Notes: generated by a model from the sequence alone, not told the origin. Shown: positions 15,676 to 25,365, numbered from the stretch's first letter. The stretch is 64,000 bases of DNA from CADEED01 sp039931065 (GCA_039931065.1 JBDTSP010000013.1:1-64000); one strand, 5' to 3'. Translations and numbers: made by a program.

Positions 15676-16323
15676 TCACGAAATCGGCACGATGCTGCCG
15701 GTCTGACCTATGCGCCGCAGCTGCGCGGCGAGCGCCTCGGCCTGGGGGCGATCGCGGGTCGGACCGATACGTACACGGTAGAGTTCGCGCCCATTGCTCG
15801 TGATGGGGGCAACGAAGGCAGCGAAACCCTTGGCGGTCATGTCGCGTACCAGCCGGTCGGCATTTTCACGACTGCCGAAGCTGCCGAGCTGCACGGCAAA
15901 GCTGCCCTTCTCCGGTGGCGCGGCCGGCGCCATCGCCGGGCGTGCGGTTTCGTCCCGGGCCGTGGGCGCGGTTGCAGGCATCGTGGGGCGTGTGGCGGGC
16001 GGCGGCGCGGCTGCAACCGTGTTTGTTTCCGCGGGTGCCGGCTCGGGCGCCGCGGATTCTCCGGGTGTCGCGAGCGCCGGCGCTGCCTGCGGCGGATTTG
16101 CGATGGGCGGCAGCACGACCGCAGGCGTGGTGGTCTCGGCCATGGCCTGACCGGTATTCGACTGCGCGTCGAGGTCGATCGTGTAGCGCCGCAATCCGTC
16201 TTCGGCAGGAGTGTCGGCGGGTACGTTCTTGCCCGGCCCGGTGAGTAGTTCGGGCACGAACAGCACGAAAACGGCCACCAGGATGACGGCGCCGGTCAAT
16301 CGTTGCTTGGCTCGTGAATCCAT
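15676..16323 (-). CDS. dedD: SPOR-domain cell division protein DedD
   Basis: DedD localises to the septum by binding denuded peptidoglycan. The start at ATG 16323 (215 residues) gives MDSRAKQRLTGAVILVAVF, the standard N-terminus with one membrane helix. A Pro/Ala-rich linker covers about residues 60-140. The SPOR domain at 140-215 shows SFAVQLGSFGSRENADRLV and LYRVRIGPTRDRPQAEALA. The frame open further upstream overlaps folC and is not needed. It starts 8 bases after folC. Confidence 0.93.
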   Translation of the reverse strand: MDSRAKQRLTGAVILVAVFVLFVPELLTGPGKNVPADTPAEDGLRRYTIDLDAQSNTGQAMAETTTPAVVLPPIANPPQAAPALATPGESAAPEPAPAETNTVAAAPPPATRPTMPATAPTARDETARPAMAPAAPPEKGSFAVQLGSFGSRENADRLVRDMTAKGFAAFVAPITSNGRELYRVRIGPTRDRPQAEALAAQLRRIGQTGSIVPIS

Positions 16324-16331
16324 GGCGCGAA

Positions 16332-17597
16332 CTATAGCCGAACGAATTCTGGCCCAAGGAATTCGAGCGCCGGGCCCACCGTCAGGAAAGATCCGAATAC
16401 GACGATGCGATCCCCCGGCTGCGCGGCTGCGCGCGCGGCAAGACATGCGGCGGCGACATCCGCCGCCAGCACCGAGACCCGCGCCCCTGCCGGCAATCGC
16501 GCCGCGAGTTCGGCGGTGCTGACCGCGCGCGGACCCTCCAGAGCGGCGAGAAACCACGCGTCGATATCGGCGCCGAGCGCGGCCGTGATACCGCCTATGT
16601 CCTTGTCGCCGAGTATTCCGCAGACGGCAAGCGTACGGCGCCTTGGCAACGACTTGAGATCGGTGCTCAACACCTGCGCGGCCGGCACGTTGTGCGCGAC
16701 GTCGAAAATCCATTCGATTTCGCCCGGCACGATCTGGAAACGGCCGGCAACCCTGACCGCGCGCAGCGCCGCCGAGACGGTTGCATGCGTGAGTTCGATT
16801 CCGAAGTTGCCGAATACCAGCGCCGCGATTGCATTGGCGGCATTTCCCACCTGGTGCCGGCCATTCAACCCGGGCAACGGCAGGTCACGCAGGGTCACGG
16901 CGTTGCTTTCGAAATCCCAGTTTTCTCCATGAACTCGGCCGGAAAAATCGCGCCCCGTGAGTATTGGCAGCGCGCCGATCTCCGCGACATACGCGGCCAC
17001 GGAAGCCGGCAACTCGTCGCTGCCGAGAATCGCGGTGCGGCCGCGCCGAAATATCCCGGCCTTCTCGCGGCCGATCCCGTCCAGCGAACTGCCCAGCCAG
17101 TCGGCATGATCGAGACCGATCGAGCAGACGATGCCGACGTCCGCGTCGACGATGTTGGTCGCATCGAGCCGCCCGCCCAGGCCCACCTCGAGCACTGCGT
17201 ACTCGACGTTCGCGCGACCGAACACGTCGAGCGCCGCCAGTGCGTTGTATTCGAAGAAGGTGAGCGTGATTGCACCGCGCGCGGCGTCGATGCGTTCGAA
17301 GCTCGCGATCAATTCGACGTCGGACGTTTCCGCGCCATCCACGCAGATGCGTTCGTTGTAGCGAGTGAGATGCGGCGAGGTGAAACTGCCGACCTTGCGC
17401 CCGGCGCCGCGCAAAAAGGCGTCCAGATACGCAACCGTCGATCCTTTGCCGTTGGTGCCCGCGACGGTGATCACCTTGAACGCCGGCGGCAACAGGTTCA
17501 TGCGCTGCGCAACTTCGCGCACCCGTGCGAGCGTCAGGTCGATGGCGCTGGGATGAGAAATCTGTTGCTGCTCGAGCCAGTCGGCGAGCGAGCGCAT
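16332..17597 (-). CDS. folC: Bifunctional folylpolyglutamate / dihydrofolate synthase
   Basis: FolC adds glutamate to dihydropteroate and then to folates. The P-loop VAGTNGKGSTVAYL is near residue 47, followed by GSFTSPHLTRYNERI, both hallmarks of the Mur-ligase-like family. EVGLGGRLDATNIV and IGLDHADWLG complete the ATP/Mg site. Length is 421 residues, as usual. It begins 4 bases after accD and precedes dedD, the order seen in other gammaproteobacteria. Confidence 0.96.
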   Translation of the reverse strand: MRSLADWLEQQQISHPSAIDLTLARVREVAQRMNLLPPAFKVITVAGTNGKGSTVAYLDAFLRGAGRKVGSFTSPHLTRYNERICVDGAETSDVELIASFERIDAARGAITLTFFEYNALAALDVFGRANVEYAVLEVGLGGRLDATNIVDADVGIVCSIGLDHADWLGSSLDGIGREKAGIFRRGRTAILGSDELPASVAAYVAEIGALPILTGRDFSGRVHGENWDFESNAVTLRDLPLPGLNGRHQVGNAANAIAALVFGNFGIELTHATVSAALRAVRVAGRFQIVPGEIEWIFDVAHNVPAAQVLSTDLKSLPRRRTLAVCGILGDKDIGGITAALGADIDAWFLAALEGPRAVSTAELAARLPAGARVSVLAADVAAACLAARAAAQPGDRIVVFGSFLTVGPALEFLGPEFVRL

Positions 17598-17601
17598 GCG
17601 A

Positions 17602-18501
17602 TCAGTCGGCCGGCGCGGTTGCGGTGGTCGCGGCTTCCGCCGGAGTAGCCGGCGCCTGTCGCATCAGCAGGCGCAACAACCCGCCGAGCTTCTCGCGCAT
17701 GTCGCGCCGATCGATGATGAGATCGAGCGCGCCGTGATCGAGCAGGAATTCGCTGCGTTGAAAACCTTCCGGGAGTGTTTCGCGCACGGTCTGCTGGATG
17801 ACGCGCGGACCGGCGAAGCCGATGAGCGCACGCGGTTCGGCGACGTTCAGATCGCCGAGCATGGCGAGACTTGCCGATACGCCGCCCGTCGTCGGGTCGG
17901 TCATCACCGAAATGTACGGCAGACGCGCCTGCGCGAGTCGCGCCAGCGCCGCGCTCGTCTTGGCCATCTGCAGCAGCGAGAACAACGCTTCCTGCATACG
18001 CGCGCCACCGCTCGAGGAGAAACAAACCAGCGGCGCGCGATTCTGGATGCAGTGGTCGACGCCACGCTTGAAACGCTCGCCGACGACCGATCCCATCGAG
18101 CCGCCGAGAAACTTGAACTCGAACGCGCAGGCGACGATGGGCAGTGCTTCGAGCGTACCCGCGAGCACGATCATCGCGTCGCGTTCGCCGGTGGCCTTTT
18201 GCGCGGCTGCCAGACGATCGCGATAACGCTTGCTGTCGCGAAACTTGAGCGGGTCTTCCGGCGACACTTCAGCGCCGATTTCGACCTGCTCGCCCTCATC
18301 CAGAAAGCGCGCCAGCCGCTCGCGGCCGCCGATGCGCATGTGATGGCTGCATTTCGGGCAGACGTTCAGATTGCGTTCGAGTTCGGCGCGATACAACACG
18401 GCATCGCAGGCCGAACATTTGATCCACAACCCTTCCGGGACCGAACGCGTACGGCGTTCGGTCTTGATCCGCGAAGGCATGATTTTTTCAAACCAGGACA
18501 T
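17602..18501 (-). CDS. accD: Acetyl-CoA carboxylase, carboxyltransferase beta subunit
   Basis: AccD pairs with AccA to transfer CO2 from biotin to acetyl-CoA, making malonyl-CoA for fatty acids. The zinc ribbon has Cys29, Cys32, Cys48 and Cys51 (KCSACDAVL and VCPKCSHHM). The crotonase-like core includes FSSSGGARMQE and ISVMTDPTTGGVSAS. Length is 299 residues with an Ala-rich tail. It lies 14 bases downstream of truA. In Pseudomonas trpF and trpBA sit between these two genes; here they are absent. Confidence 0.97.
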   Translation of the reverse strand: MSWFEKIMPSRIKTERRTRSVPEGLWIKCSACDAVLYRAELERNLNVCPKCSHHMRIGGRERLARFLDEGEQVEIGAEVSPEDPLKFRDSKRYRDRLAAAQKATGERDAMIVLAGTLEALPIVACAFEFKFLGGSMGSVVGERFKRGVDHCIQNRAPLVCFSSSGGARMQEALFSLLQMAKTSAALARLAQARLPYISVMTDPTTGGVSASLAMLGDLNVAEPRALIGFAGPRVIQQTVRETLPEGFQRSEFLLDHGALDLIIDRRDMREKLGGLLRLLMRQAPATPAEAATTATAPAD

Positions 18502-18515
18502 TCTCGAAGCGACCC

Positions 18516-19340
18516 CTAATTCGATGAGCGGCCGATGATAGCGGATTGTGCAGGATTCCCCGTATCGCCGGCCCCCGGGACACCGGGCAAGCCGAACTCG
18601 GCCGGGTAACGGACGGCGGCGAGATAGAGCCCGTCGGGCGAGGCCGTGGCAGCGTTGGCCTTGCGGTCGCGGCCCGCGAGTACCGAGGCGACTCGTTCTG
18701 GCGGCGACTCACCGTGACCGACGGACATCAGCAGGCCCGCCACGTTGCGCACCATATGATGAAGAAACGCATTCGCGGTGATCTCAACGGTCACCGTTTC
18801 AGCCAAACGCCGTACGTCCAGCCGCTCCACGTTCCTCACCGGCGACTTCGACTGGCATTCGATGGCGCGGAACGCGCTGAAGTCGTGTTCACCCAGCAGC
18901 ACCTGGGCCGCCGCATGCATTCGCGGCGCATCGAGCGGTCTTCGTTCCCAGGTGGCGCGGCCGGCCGCGAGCGCCGAACGCGAATCGCGATTGAAGATGA
19001 CGTAGCGGTAGCTGCGCGCCGTGGCGCTGAAACGCGCATGAAAATGCGGCACGACTTCGCGCACCCACGCGATGCTCACGTCGCTCGGTAGATAGGTATT
19101 GGTGCCGAGCCGCCAGGCGCGTTCGGTGCGCGCCGCCTCGCTGTCGAAATGGACCACCTGGGCCAGCGCATGAACACCGGCATCGGTACGTCCGGCGCAG
19201 ACGCAATCGACCTGCGAATCCGCCACGCGCGACAACGCGCGCTGGACTACGTCCTGGACGGTGCTGAGGCCGGGCTGGAACTGCCAGCCCGAGTACGCGC
19301 GGCCGTCGTACTCGATCCCGGCCGCGAATCGAGGCATCAA
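18516..19340 (-). CDS. truA: tRNA pseudouridine(38-40) synthase
   Basis: TruA converts uridines 38-40 in the anticodon arm to pseudouridine. The catalytic Asp53 is in CAGRTDAGVHALAQ. GIEYDGRAYSGWQFQP and FLHHMVRNVAGLLMSVGHG are further family motifs. Length is 274 residues, with a short variable tail (LPGVPGAGDTGN). It starts 22 bases after the fimV stop, as in the Pseudomonas fimV-truA pair. Confidence 0.96.
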   Translation of the reverse strand: MMPRFAAGIEYDGRAYSGWQFQPGLSTVQDVVQRALSRVADSQVDCVCAGRTDAGVHALAQVVHFDSEAARTERAWRLGTNTYLPSDVSIAWVREVVPHFHARFSATARSYRYVIFNRDSRSALAAGRATWERRPLDAPRMHAAAQVLLGEHDFSAFRAIECQSKSPVRNVERLDVRRLAETVTVEITANAFLHHMVRNVAGLLMSVGHGESPPERVASVLAGRDRKANAATASPDGLYLAAVRYPAEFGLPGVPGAGDTGNPAQSAIIGRSSN

Positions 19341-19362
19341 GGACCCTGACGCCGCACGCGTC

Positions 19363-22227
19363 CTAGCCGGGGAGCGACTCTAACAAGCGCTGCGCTTCCT
19401 GCTTCTGCGAAGCGGACCCTTCCGAGAGAACTTCGTTGAGGATGTTGCGCGCGCCATCCGGATCGCCCATGTCGACGTAGGCGCGTGCCAGGTCGAGCTT
19501 GGTACCGACTTCTGACAACGTCACCGGCTCGAGATCTGGAACCTGGAGTTCCTCTGTCGGGCTGCCCGGCAGGTCGTCGAGATTGCCGCCGCCGAGATCG
19601 AGGTCGACCCTGCGACCCATCTGTGGCTGCTGCGACGTCGGCTCGACCGGGAAATCCAGATTGTTGCGATCGATGGCCGCGAGGCGCGAAGTCGACGAGA
19701 TGTCGAAACCCTCCTCGGGCATCTCGAACTTCGACATCGAGGCCGTGCTGTTCGGATCGAGCGAGCGGCCCTTGGTGAGGTCCACGTCGCCGCCCAGCTC
19801 GCGCTCCGTCAGGAACCACGTGCCGCTGGCGCCGTGTTCCGTGAGCTGCGAATCGTCGCCATTGGCCATGCCGCCGCCATGCCGGGCCGCCGCCGCGGCC
19901 AGCAAGCGCTGTGAGTTTTCGTCGAGGCCGGCAACCATTGTCGGCGCGTTGGCATCGGGTCCGCGGGGCGTGCCGCCGATCGGCTTCAGGCCCAGCGAAG
20001 AATCGGTCTGTTCGAGCGAGCCGAGTTCGAGACCGAGATCGTCGAGCGCGAGCTCGGCGGTCTGGTCGGAGCTCAACTTGCGGCGCATCGCGCCTTCGAC
20101 CTTCTCGCGAATCGTCGGCTCATCGAGCGCACGCAACGCGGGCTGTTCGACGGTCGGGGCTTCGGACCCGGCCGCGGTCATCTTCACCGTCATTTCGCGA
20201 GTGGTCTGTCCGCTCGCCGGACTGTCGGGCATCTGCAGGCCTTCGCCCGTCGCATCAGGGTCTCGCAGCGCGCTGCCAAAATCGAGGTCGACCGGTTCGG
20301 CATTTCCGCCACCGGTCACATCCATGCGCTGGCTGACGTCGAACGGATCGAAATCCACGCGGCCGCCGCCGCCGGCATCGAGATTGAGGTCGACGCCCAC
20401 GGCTCCGCCACCACCCCCGCTGCCCTCGGAGAACATCGAATCTTCGGGGGCAATCTGCCTGCCCATGATCACGATCTTTTCCCACTCGCCCGCCGGCCCC
20501 TCGTTGCGGGTCTCGGCAAGTTCGCGCGCCATCGTCGTGAACTGCTCCTTGTTGCCCCAGACGAAGAAGACTTCGAGGAGCTTGAGCTTCAGATCGCGGC
20601 GATCGGGCTCGCGCTGGATCGCGATGCGAACCAGGTCGGCGGCCTGGTCGTACAGACCGTAGGCCATGTGGAAGTCGGCTTCGGCCAGCGGGTCGCCCTG
20701 ATCGAGGTTGACCGCGGTGTCGCTGCTGATGGTGTCGTCGGTACGGACGGTCGGCGCGAGCGGGATGTCCTGGGTTTCCTGCAACGCGCGATGCGTGCCC
20801 GATTCCTCGACCACGATGTCATCGGCGAAGGGCGACGCGCCCGGCGCGCGCATGCGGCCGGTGTCCGAAATGGAACTGGGCGGATGCGCCAGGCGATCTT
20901 CACCGACATCGGCGAGACGGCCCAGGCTGTCGTCGAATTCAGCGCTCTTGCGATTGCCGCGGGACTTCACCACCAGCACGCCAATGACCAGCGCAATGAG
21001 GGCCGCCAGCACCCACCAGTAGCTCATCAGCTTGTCGACGATGGACTCGCCGTCGGCGGTTTCGGTGGTCTCAGCCGGCGTGGTCTCGGCGGGGGTCTGC
21101 GCAGCCGGTTCCGGCGTCGCCGCAGGCTGTTCAGTCGGCGCGGCAGCTTCAGGGGTGGCCGCTTCCGGAGTCGGCGCCGCAGCTTCGGGCTGGAGGGCCG
21201 GCGTCTCGGCCGGCGTTTGCGCCGGAGGCGTGGCGGACGGCGCCTGTGAGGCCGCCAATTTGGCCTGCAGATCGGCAAGTTCGGTGTTGCGCAGCTCGAG
21301 CATGCGCTTCGATTCGGTGAGTTGACCTTCGAGGTCGCGAACGCGCCCTTCGAGCTGGCTGACTTCGGCGGAATTGTCGGCGCCCGAACCCGCGCTCGCG
21401 CCTTCGCTCGGCGGAACCAATCGCAGACGGCCGGCGCCGGCCGCGGCGCCGGAAGCGACGTAGGAACCGACGTTGCGGCGCACTTCGCCGCTCGCTTCGG
21501 AGGGCGAGACCGCGGCGATCTCGTCGCTGCCCGGAATACGCAGCACGGATCCGGCCCGCAGCCGGTTCATGTCGCCTTCGAACGCGCCGCTATTCGCGCG
21601 GTAGATAGACACCATGAGCTGGGAGGTGCCGGCACCGCTGCTCGCGGACAGGCGCCGCGCAATGGCCGACAAGCTGTCGCCGCGCTGCACTTCGTAACTG
21701 TCGCCACCGCCGGCCTGCACGGGCGCCGCGCTGATCGAACTCTGCGGGGCGGGGCGGGAGATCTGGCCGCTGTTCTGCGCCGGAGCCGCGGACGGGGCCG
21801 CAACGGGAGCCGCCGCAACACTGTTAGGAGCAAACACCGGCGGATCGAGCAGGACGGTGTATTCGCGCACCAGGCGGCCGCGTGCCCAAGAAGCTTCGAT
21901 CAGCAGCGTGAGGAAAGGCTCGGTGACGGTTTCGGTCGACTTGATGCGCAGGACCTGTGCGCCATTGGCGGAACGGTCACGCGTGACAACGACACCGGCC
22001 ATGAACGACGGCCAGTCGAGGCCGTAGCGCGCAAAGGTTTCCTTGCTCGCGAGTTTCGCGTCGAGAGTCGCGAGATCCTCGGGCGTGGCGTTGACCAGTT
22101 CGATCTCTGCATCGAGCGGTGCATTTAAAGGTGAGTTCAGATGAACGTCACCGAGGCCCAGTGCAAGTGAGATTCCGGGCAACAACAAAAACGCCAGTAA
22201 TCCCCGGGCGAGACCCATACGCTTCAT
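19363..22227 (-). CDS. fimV: FimV, pole-organising peptidoglycan-binding protein
   Basis: FimV scaffolds type IV pilus and chemotaxis components at the cell pole. The start at ATG 22227 is supported by GGAG just upstream and gives a signal peptide (GLARGLLAFLLLPGISLALG). The periplasmic part has the conserved DVHLNSPLNAPLDAEIEL domain and a LysM domain around YEVQRGDSLSAIARRL. A predicted coiled coil (SQLEGRVRDLEGQL onward) and a Pro/Ala/Thr-rich stretch follow. One membrane helix (WVLAALIALVIGVLVV) leads to a long acidic cytoplasmic region. The C-terminal FimV domain has LDLARAYVDMGDPDGARNIL. Length is 954 residues. A FimX-like protein is encoded at 30667. Confidence 0.95.
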   Translation of the reverse strand: MKRMGLARGLLAFLLLPGISLALGLGDVHLNSPLNAPLDAEIELVNATPEDLATLDAKLASKETFARYGLDWPSFMAGVVVTRDRSANGAQVLRIKSTETVTEPFLTLLIEASWARGRLVREYTVLLDPPVFAPNSVAAAPVAAPSAAPAQNSGQISRPAPQSSISAAPVQAGGGDSYEVQRGDSLSAIARRLSASSGAGTSQLMVSIYRANSGAFEGDMNRLRAGSVLRIPGSDEIAAVSPSEASGEVRRNVGSYVASGAAAGAGRLRLVPPSEGASAGSGADNSAEVSQLEGRVRDLEGQLTESKRMLELRNTELADLQAKLAASQAPSATPPAQTPAETPALQPEAAAPTPEAATPEAAAPTEQPAATPEPAAQTPAETTPAETTETADGESIVDKLMSYWWVLAALIALVIGVLVVKSRGNRKSAEFDDSLGRLADVGEDRLAHPPSSISDTGRMRAPGASPFADDIVVEESGTHRALQETQDIPLAPTVRTDDTISSDTAVNLDQGDPLAEADFHMAYGLYDQAADLVRIAIQREPDRRDLKLKLLEVFFVWGNKEQFTTMARELAETRNEGPAGEWEKIVIMGRQIAPEDSMFSEGSGGGGGAVGVDLNLDAGGGGRVDFDPFDVSQRMDVTGGGNAEPVDLDFGSALRDPDATGEGLQMPDSPASGQTTREMTVKMTAAGSEAPTVEQPALRALDEPTIREKVEGAMRRKLSSDQTAELALDDLGLELGSLEQTDSSLGLKPIGGTPRGPDANAPTMVAGLDENSQRLLAAAAARHGGGMANGDDSQLTEHGASGTWFLTERELGGDVDLTKGRSLDPNSTASMSKFEMPEEGFDISSTSRLAAIDRNNLDFPVEPTSQQPQMGRRVDLDLGGGNLDDLPGSPTEELQVPDLEPVTLSEVGTKLDLARAYVDMGDPDGARNILNEVLSEGSASQKQEAQRLLESLPG

Positions 22228-22279
22228 TCGCGTCTCCACATCCACCGTCGGCTATGAGATTTCTTTATTGAAACAGGAG

Positions 22280-22313
22280 CTTAGAGCCGAAACTTCCGAC
22301 TTAAAGCTGAAAC
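22280..22313. repeat. 14-base direct repeat in the asd-fimV gap
   Basis: CTTAGAGCCGAAAC (22280-22293) and CTTAAAGCTGAAAC (22300-22313) match at 12 of 14 positions and start 20 bases apart. They occupy most of the 101-base gap between asd and fimV. This could be a regulator site for fimV or part of an mRNA structure. No -10 or -35 boxes are convincing. Confidence 0.4.
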
Positions 22314-22328
22314 CGCCCGCAATATAAC

Positions 22329-23363
22329 TTAAATATGCTCGCGCACCAAAATCTCGGCGATTTGGACGCTGTTCGTGGCAGCTCCCTTCCGGATGTTGTC
22401 TGACACGATCCATAAGTTAAGTCCGCGTTCGTGACTTATATCTTCCCTAATGCGTCCGACATAAACCGTGTCCCGGTTCGCGGCTTCAATGGCTGCCGTG
22501 GGGTAACCGCCCGGCTTCCGCTCGTCTAACACCTCGATCCCCGGGGCTTTCCTGAGCAGTGCGCGCGCAGCCTCGGCGGTGATCTTTTGCCGCGTCTCGA
22601 TACTCACGGCCTCGGAATGTCCGAAGAATACCGGCACGCGAACCGCGGTCGCATTCACCAGGATGTCCTTGTCACCGAGGATCTTCTGGGTCTCCCAGAA
22701 CATTTTCATCTCTTCTTTCGTGTAGCCGTTGTCCATGAACTTGTCGATCTGCGGCACGACGTTGAAAGCGATGCGTTTGGGAATGACCTTGGGCTTGGGC
22801 GGTTCGTTACCGCTCATGAGGGCGGTCGACTGCGCCGCGAGCTCATCGACGGCTTCCTTGCCAGCGCCCGAGACCGACTGATAGGTGGACACATTGATAC
22901 GCGTGATTCCGACCGCGTCGTAGATCGGCTTGAGTGCGACCAGCATCTGGATGGTCGAACAATTCGGGTTCGCGATGATGCCGCGTTTCTTGTACTCGCC
23001 GATCGCGTGGCGATTCACTTCGGGCACCACCAGCGGAATGTCGTCCTCGTAACGAAACTCCGAAGTGTTGTCGATGACGATGCAGCCAGCCGCCGCGGCC
23101 TTCGGCGCGTACTCGCGCGATACCGCGCCGCCCGCCGAGAACAGCCCGATCTGCGCGCGCGCGAAATCGAAGCTGGCGACGTCGATCACCGGAATGTGCC
23201 GGCCACGGAACTCGACACGTTTGCCGAGCGAACGGTTGCTCGCCAGCGGCAGCAGTTCTGCGACCGGGAAGTCACGCTCTTCGAGCACCTTGATCATGGT
23301 CTCGCCGACCAGGCCCGTGGCGCCCAACACGGCGATTCGATAACCCTTCTTCTCTTCCGTCAC
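22329..23363 (-). CDS. asd: Aspartate-semialdehyde dehydrogenase
   Basis: Asd reduces aspartyl phosphate to aspartate semialdehyde, the branch point to lysine, diaminopimelate, threonine and methionine. The NADP-binding start is AVLGATGLVGETMIKVLE. The catalytic Cys135 is in NPNCSTIQ, and NVSTYQSVSGAGKEAVDEL is conserved. Its 344-residue length matches the second asd of Pseudomonas, which lies beside fimV. It starts 3 bases after aroC and is 101 bases before fimV. Confidence 0.95.
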   Translation of the reverse strand: MTEEKKGYRIAVLGATGLVGETMIKVLEERDFPVAELLPLASNRSLGKRVEFRGRHIPVIDVASFDFARAQIGLFSAGGAVSREYAPKAAAAGCIVIDNTSEFRYEDDIPLVVPEVNRHAIGEYKKRGIIANPNCSTIQMLVALKPIYDAVGITRINVSTYQSVSGAGKEAVDELAAQSTALMSGNEPPKPKVIPKRIAFNVVPQIDKFMDNGYTKEEMKMFWETQKILGDKDILVNATAVRVPVFFGHSEAVSIETRQKITAEAARALLRKAPGIEVLDERKPGGYPTAAIEAANRDTVYVGRIREDISHERGLNLWIVSDNIRKGAATNSVQIAEILVREHI

Positions 23364-23366
23364 GGA

Positions 23367-24473
23367 CTAACTACCTGCGCTGGGCGCGGTGATATTGGGA
23401 GTCGAGGCCACGACGTCGGCGTTTTGCCCACGGTGTCTCAGCGCGTGATCCATGAGCACGATGGCGAGCATCGCCTCGCAGATGGGCGTGGCGCGCAGGC
23501 CGACACACGGGTCGTGGCGTCCGGTGGTCACGACTTCGACCGGTTTGCCGGTGACGTCGATCGTCTCACCCGGCACCTGGATGCTGGAGGTCGGCTTGAA
23601 GGTGACGTGCACCATCAGATCCTGGCCCGAAGAGATGCCGCCCAGGATGCCGCCGGCGTTGTTGGTCTTGAATCCCGTCGGCGACAGCTCGTCGCGATGT
23701 TCGCTGCCGCGTTGCGCGGCCGCCCGCACTCCAGCGCCGATTTCGACGGCCTTCACCGCATTGATGCTCATCATCGCGTGCGCGACATCGGCATCGAGCC
23801 GGTCGAACACCGGCTCGCCCCAGCCCGGCGGGACGCCGCGCGCAATCGTCGTGACCTTGGCGCCGAGCGAGTCCCCATCGCCGCGAATCTTCCACATGAG
23901 GTCTTCGAGTTCCTGCACTCGCGCAGGGTCGGGGCAGAAAAACGGATTGTCGTAAGCACTCTCGGGCTTCACGGCGTCGATCACCCGATCGCCGATCTGG
24001 CTCAGGTAACCACTGATCGCGACGCCGTAACGCACGCGCAGGTACTTGCGCGCGATCGCGCCGGCGGCCACACGCATGACGGTTTCACGCGCCGACGACC
24101 GGCCGCCGCCACGGTAATCGCGAAAGCCGTATTTCTGCTGATAGGTGTAGTCGGCATGACCCGGCCGGAAGCGGTCCTTGATCTTCTCGTAATCGCGCGA
24201 ACGGGCGTCGGTGTTCTCGATGAGGATGCCGATCGCGGTGCCGGTGGTGCGCCCTTCGAACACGCCGGACAGGATCTTCACCACGTCGCCTTCGCGCCGC
24301 TGGCTGACGAATTGCGAGGTACCGGTGCGGCGGCGATCGACTTCGGGCTGTATGTCCTCTTCGGTGAGAGGAAGTCCCGGCGGGCAGCCGTCCACGATGC
24401 AGCCCAGCGCCGGACCGTGGCTCTCGCCGAAGGTCGTCACCGAGAACAACAGGCCTATTGAATTACCGGACAT
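23367..24473 (-). CDS. aroC: Chorismate synthase
   Basis: AroC converts EPSP to chorismate using reduced FMN. GNSIGLLFSVTTFGESHG is the first signature. RYRGGGRSS-type sequence (RDYRGGGRSSARET) is the second, and FKTNNAGGILGGISSGQ the third. Length is 368 residues, normal. The start overlaps the end of prmB by 11 bases, and asd follows after 3 bases. The aroC-asd adjacency matches pseudomonads. Confidence 0.97.
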   Translation of the reverse strand: MSGNSIGLLFSVTTFGESHGPALGCIVDGCPPGLPLTEEDIQPEVDRRRTGTSQFVSQRREGDVVKILSGVFEGRTTGTAIGILIENTDARSRDYEKIKDRFRPGHADYTYQQKYGFRDYRGGGRSSARETVMRVAAGAIARKYLRVRYGVAISGYLSQIGDRVIDAVKPESAYDNPFFCPDPARVQELEDLMWKIRGDGDSLGAKVTTIARGVPPGWGEPVFDRLDADVAHAMMSINAVKAVEIGAGVRAAAQRGSEHRDELSPTGFKTNNAGGILGGISSGQDLMVHVTFKPTSSIQVPGETIDVTGKPVEVVTTGRHDPCVGLRATPICEAMLAIVLMDHALRHRGQNADVVASTPNITAPSAGS

Positions 24474-25365
24474 TCTTGACCTTCTCTAACTGCTCGCGCG
24501 TCAGCGCGAATACACCACCACCGCCGCGTTCGAATTCGAGCCAGGTGAACGGCACGCGCGGATAGCGCTTCGCCAGGGCCCGCTCGGTATTACCCACTTC
24601 GACCACGAGCAGACCGCGCGGCTTCAGGTGGCGCGCGGCGCAGCGCAGGATGATCTCCACGGAATCGAGACCGTGGAGTCCGGACTCGAGCGCGAGTGCC
24701 GGTTCATGACCGTACTCACGCGGCAAACCGCGCATTTCGCCCCTCCCCACATAGGGCGGATTGCTCGCGATGATATCGTAGGACGCACCGGTTAGCGCCG
24801 CGAAATGGTCGGAGCGAATCAGCTTCACGCGCCGTGTTAGGCGCAGGCGCCGCCGGTTGATCTGCGCGACTTCGAGCGCACCGGCGTCGATGTCGACCGC
24901 ATCCACGTGGGCCTTCGGAAACGCCTTCGCGCACGCCAGCGCGATGCAACCCGAGCCGGTGCCGAGATCGAGGATGCGCCTCACCTGCCGCGCGTCGATC
25001 CACGGCGCGAAGCGTTGCTCGATCAATTCCGCGAACGGCGAGCGCGGAATGAGCACCCGCTCGTCCACGTAGAAGGGAATTCCGGCAAACCACGCTTCGT
25101 GCGTGAGGTACGGCAGAGGCACGCGCCCCGCGATGCGCCGGGCGAGCAATTCATCGAAACGCGCCACCTGGACGGCAGTGGCGCGCCGTGCCAGCACCGA
25201 TGGAGGCGAATCGTGCGAGAGCTTCATCACGTGGTAGACCAGCGCCGCGGCTTCGTCGCGAGCGTTGTCGGTGCCGTGTCCGAAGAACACCTTGGCCCGG
25301 CGCAGGCGGCTCTCGGCACTCGCGATCAACTCGCCCGCGGTCCTGGTATGGAATAATCGCGCCAT
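24463..25365 (-). CDS. prmB: Ribosomal protein uL3 glutamine methyltransferase
   Basis: PrmB methylates Gln150 of ribosomal protein uL3. The Rossmann SAM motif LDLGTGSGCIALACA and the catalytic IIASNPPYVGRGEM are present. FFGHGTDNARDEAAALV and FYVDERVLIPRSPFAELI are PrmB-type rather than PrmC-type. Length is 300 residues. The ATG at 25365 shares bases with the start codon of the divergent SCO1-like gene (25364), so there is no intergenic space. It is the first gene of the prmB-aroC-asd-fimV run. Confidence 0.94.
   Translation of the reverse strand: MARLFHTRTAGELIASAESRLRRAKVFFGHGTDNARDEAAALVYHVMKLSHDSPPSVLARRATAVQVARFDELLARRIAGRVPLPYLTHEAWFAGIPFYVDERVLIPRSPFAELIEQRFAPWIDARQVRRILDLGTGSGCIALACAKAFPKAHVDAVDIDAGALEVAQINRRRLRLTRRVKLIRSDHFAALTGASYDIIASNPPYVGRGEMRGLPREYGHEPALALESGLHGLDSVEIILRCAARHLKPRGLLVVEVGNTERALAKRYPRVPFTWLEFERGGGGVFALTREQLEKVKNVR

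Noticed and set aside
22587..24461. 624-residue open frame antisense to asd and aroC
   Set aside because: It runs across two well-defined genes and their junction, which a real overlapping gene would not do.
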